Positions 5,191 through 5,876 of a stretch of DNA of 5,876 nucleotides are shown in pieces (positions within the stretch are counted from its first letter, which is position 1; every line of letters begins with the position of its first letter). Location of the stretch: NCBI GenBank assembly GCA_026397495.1, contig JAPLUS010000187.1, forward strand, positions 1-5,876, written 5' to 3'. The translations under genes were made by a program, and so were the position numbers. The notes under the pieces were generated by a model. It saw only the letters and a list, made by a program, of their open reading frames with translations, ran no database searches and was not told the origin of the DNA. The DNA comes from Candidatus Zixiibacteriota bacterium. GTDB taxonomy: Bacteria; Zixibacteria; MSB-5A5; GN15; PGXB01.

Positions 5191-5876
5191 AGCCGATGAA
5201 TCAAGAAGGGCGTCACGCAAAGCCATGAGCCTTTCCGTTTCCTTAGGTTTACCGGCTTTCTGAGATGCCATGATGGAATCGGAGAAATCCTGCGAATGGA
5301 TGAGAAAATACTGGCCGATGTCAGCACAGGCGCCGGCAATATTGGAATCAACGGCAATTGTTTTCATATTATAGATATAGGCGCTGTCTGGCTCACGTCT
5401 GTTATTGTAACAAATGGCAATGTTGGATAAAGTGCCGGGATCATTTGGCACCAGCAGGAGGTAATTTTTGAAATAAGCAATGGCATTATCCCAGTCACTT
5501 AACTCGATGTAAGCGTATGCTATATTTTGGAGTAAATAGGCCGAATCGGGTACCAATACAGATGCCTTCTTGAAATAAACCAGCGCTGAATCAAACTGCT
5601 TTAACCGATCATATATTATAGCTATTGCTTCATATGGCTTAAACTCTGAAGGATCAACCGTAATAGCTGTCCCAAAATAGATTTTCCCGCTATCCGCAAC
5701 GATTTTCAATTCTTCTTTGGCCGCGGCCACTGCCAGGGAATCGGTCATCTGCTTGATCTTTGGGCCGACCTCATTGTCTATCCGGTGAATGATTTTCACC
5801 CCACTGTTGTAGTTTTCACCCCAGTAATTAAGCCGGATTGAATCCACAAGCTGGGAAAATTTATCACAATCTGTTT
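5182..5876 (-). CDS. TPR-repeat protein, N-terminal and central part (runs off window edge)
   Basis: A minus-strand frame is open from the window edge to TAA at 5184-5182. A GTG at 5847 could start it, but the frame continues upstream without a stop (TDCDKFSQLVDSIRLNYWGENYNSG), so the true start is probably outside. Counting from the GTG, TPR-like helices lie at about 71-101 (AIAIIYDRLKQFDSALVYFK), 104-137 (NIAYAYIELSDWDNAIAYFK) and 138-172. The DP/PND turns between helices are typical. Before them, residues 28-60 are helical and alanine-rich. No catalytic motif is visible. A signal peptide or lipobox cannot be assessed because the N-terminus is missing. The coding sense continues in another frame after about 5190, indicating a one-base indel. 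Identity beyond a TPR protein cannot be given. Confidence 0.8.
   Translation of the reverse strand, partial: TDCDKFSQLVDSIRLNYWGENYNSGVKIIHRIDNEVGPKIKQMTDSLAVAAAKEELKIVADSGKIYFGTAITVDPSEFKPYEAIAIIYDRLKQFDSALVYFKKASVLVPDSAYLLQNIAYAYIELSDWDNAIAYFKNYLLLVPNDPGTLSNIAICYNNRREPDSAYIYNMKTIAVDSNIAGACADIGQYFLIHSQDFSDSIMASQKAGKPKETERLMALRDALLDSSAHY

Noticed and set aside
5182..5357. Start of the downstream TPR fragment at ATG 5357
   Set aside because: The residues it adds (MPLIPILPAP onward) have no TPR character and lie under the true coding frame of the upstream fragment.

Overview
This is a bacterial chromosome segment of moderate GC content, probably from an uncultivated lineage. It has no insertion sequences, CRISPR arrays or phage genes. 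The proteins are clearly recognisable but do not look like close copies of any model organism. The order spoVG, tRNA-Gln, prs, rplY (L25/Ctc) is a housekeeping arrangement known in variants from Firmicutes and deltaproteobacteria-like or FCB-like genomes. I would not name a phylum from this window alone.

The left half (1-2190) is one plus-strand block. It holds the 3' end of spoVG, a complete tRNA-Gln(UUG) 12 nt later, prs (PRPP synthetase) and rplY with a long acidic/basic repetitive tail. A strong intrinsic terminator at 2162-2189 closes the block. No terminator is visible between spoVG and rplY, so co-transcription is plausible. The pth gene that often follows rplY is missing. Next comes a complete plus-strand mntP-type manganese exporter (2288-2851). 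It lacks its own Shine-Dalgarno and is preceded by a 12-codon mini-ORF that has one.

The right half is on the minus strand, converging on mntP. It reads from the right edge: a TPR-repeat protein (cut by the window edge and split by an apparent single-base frameshift near 5185), a perfect hairpin plus U-tract (4894-4920), then priA. priA is recognisable end to end (4890 to 2898) but broken near 4140. There, about 220 nt encoding helicase motifs Ia to II (including the DEEH box) are absent and the reading frame changes.

The most notable result is therefore not a new system. It is two reading-frame lesions in adjacent minus-strand genes about 1 kb apart, while all plus-strand genes are intact. 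Either a local assembly or sequencing problem or genuine gene decay would explain this. Secondary points of interest are the terminator-like hairpin ending 3 nt before the priA start codon and the possible leader peptide in front of mntP.
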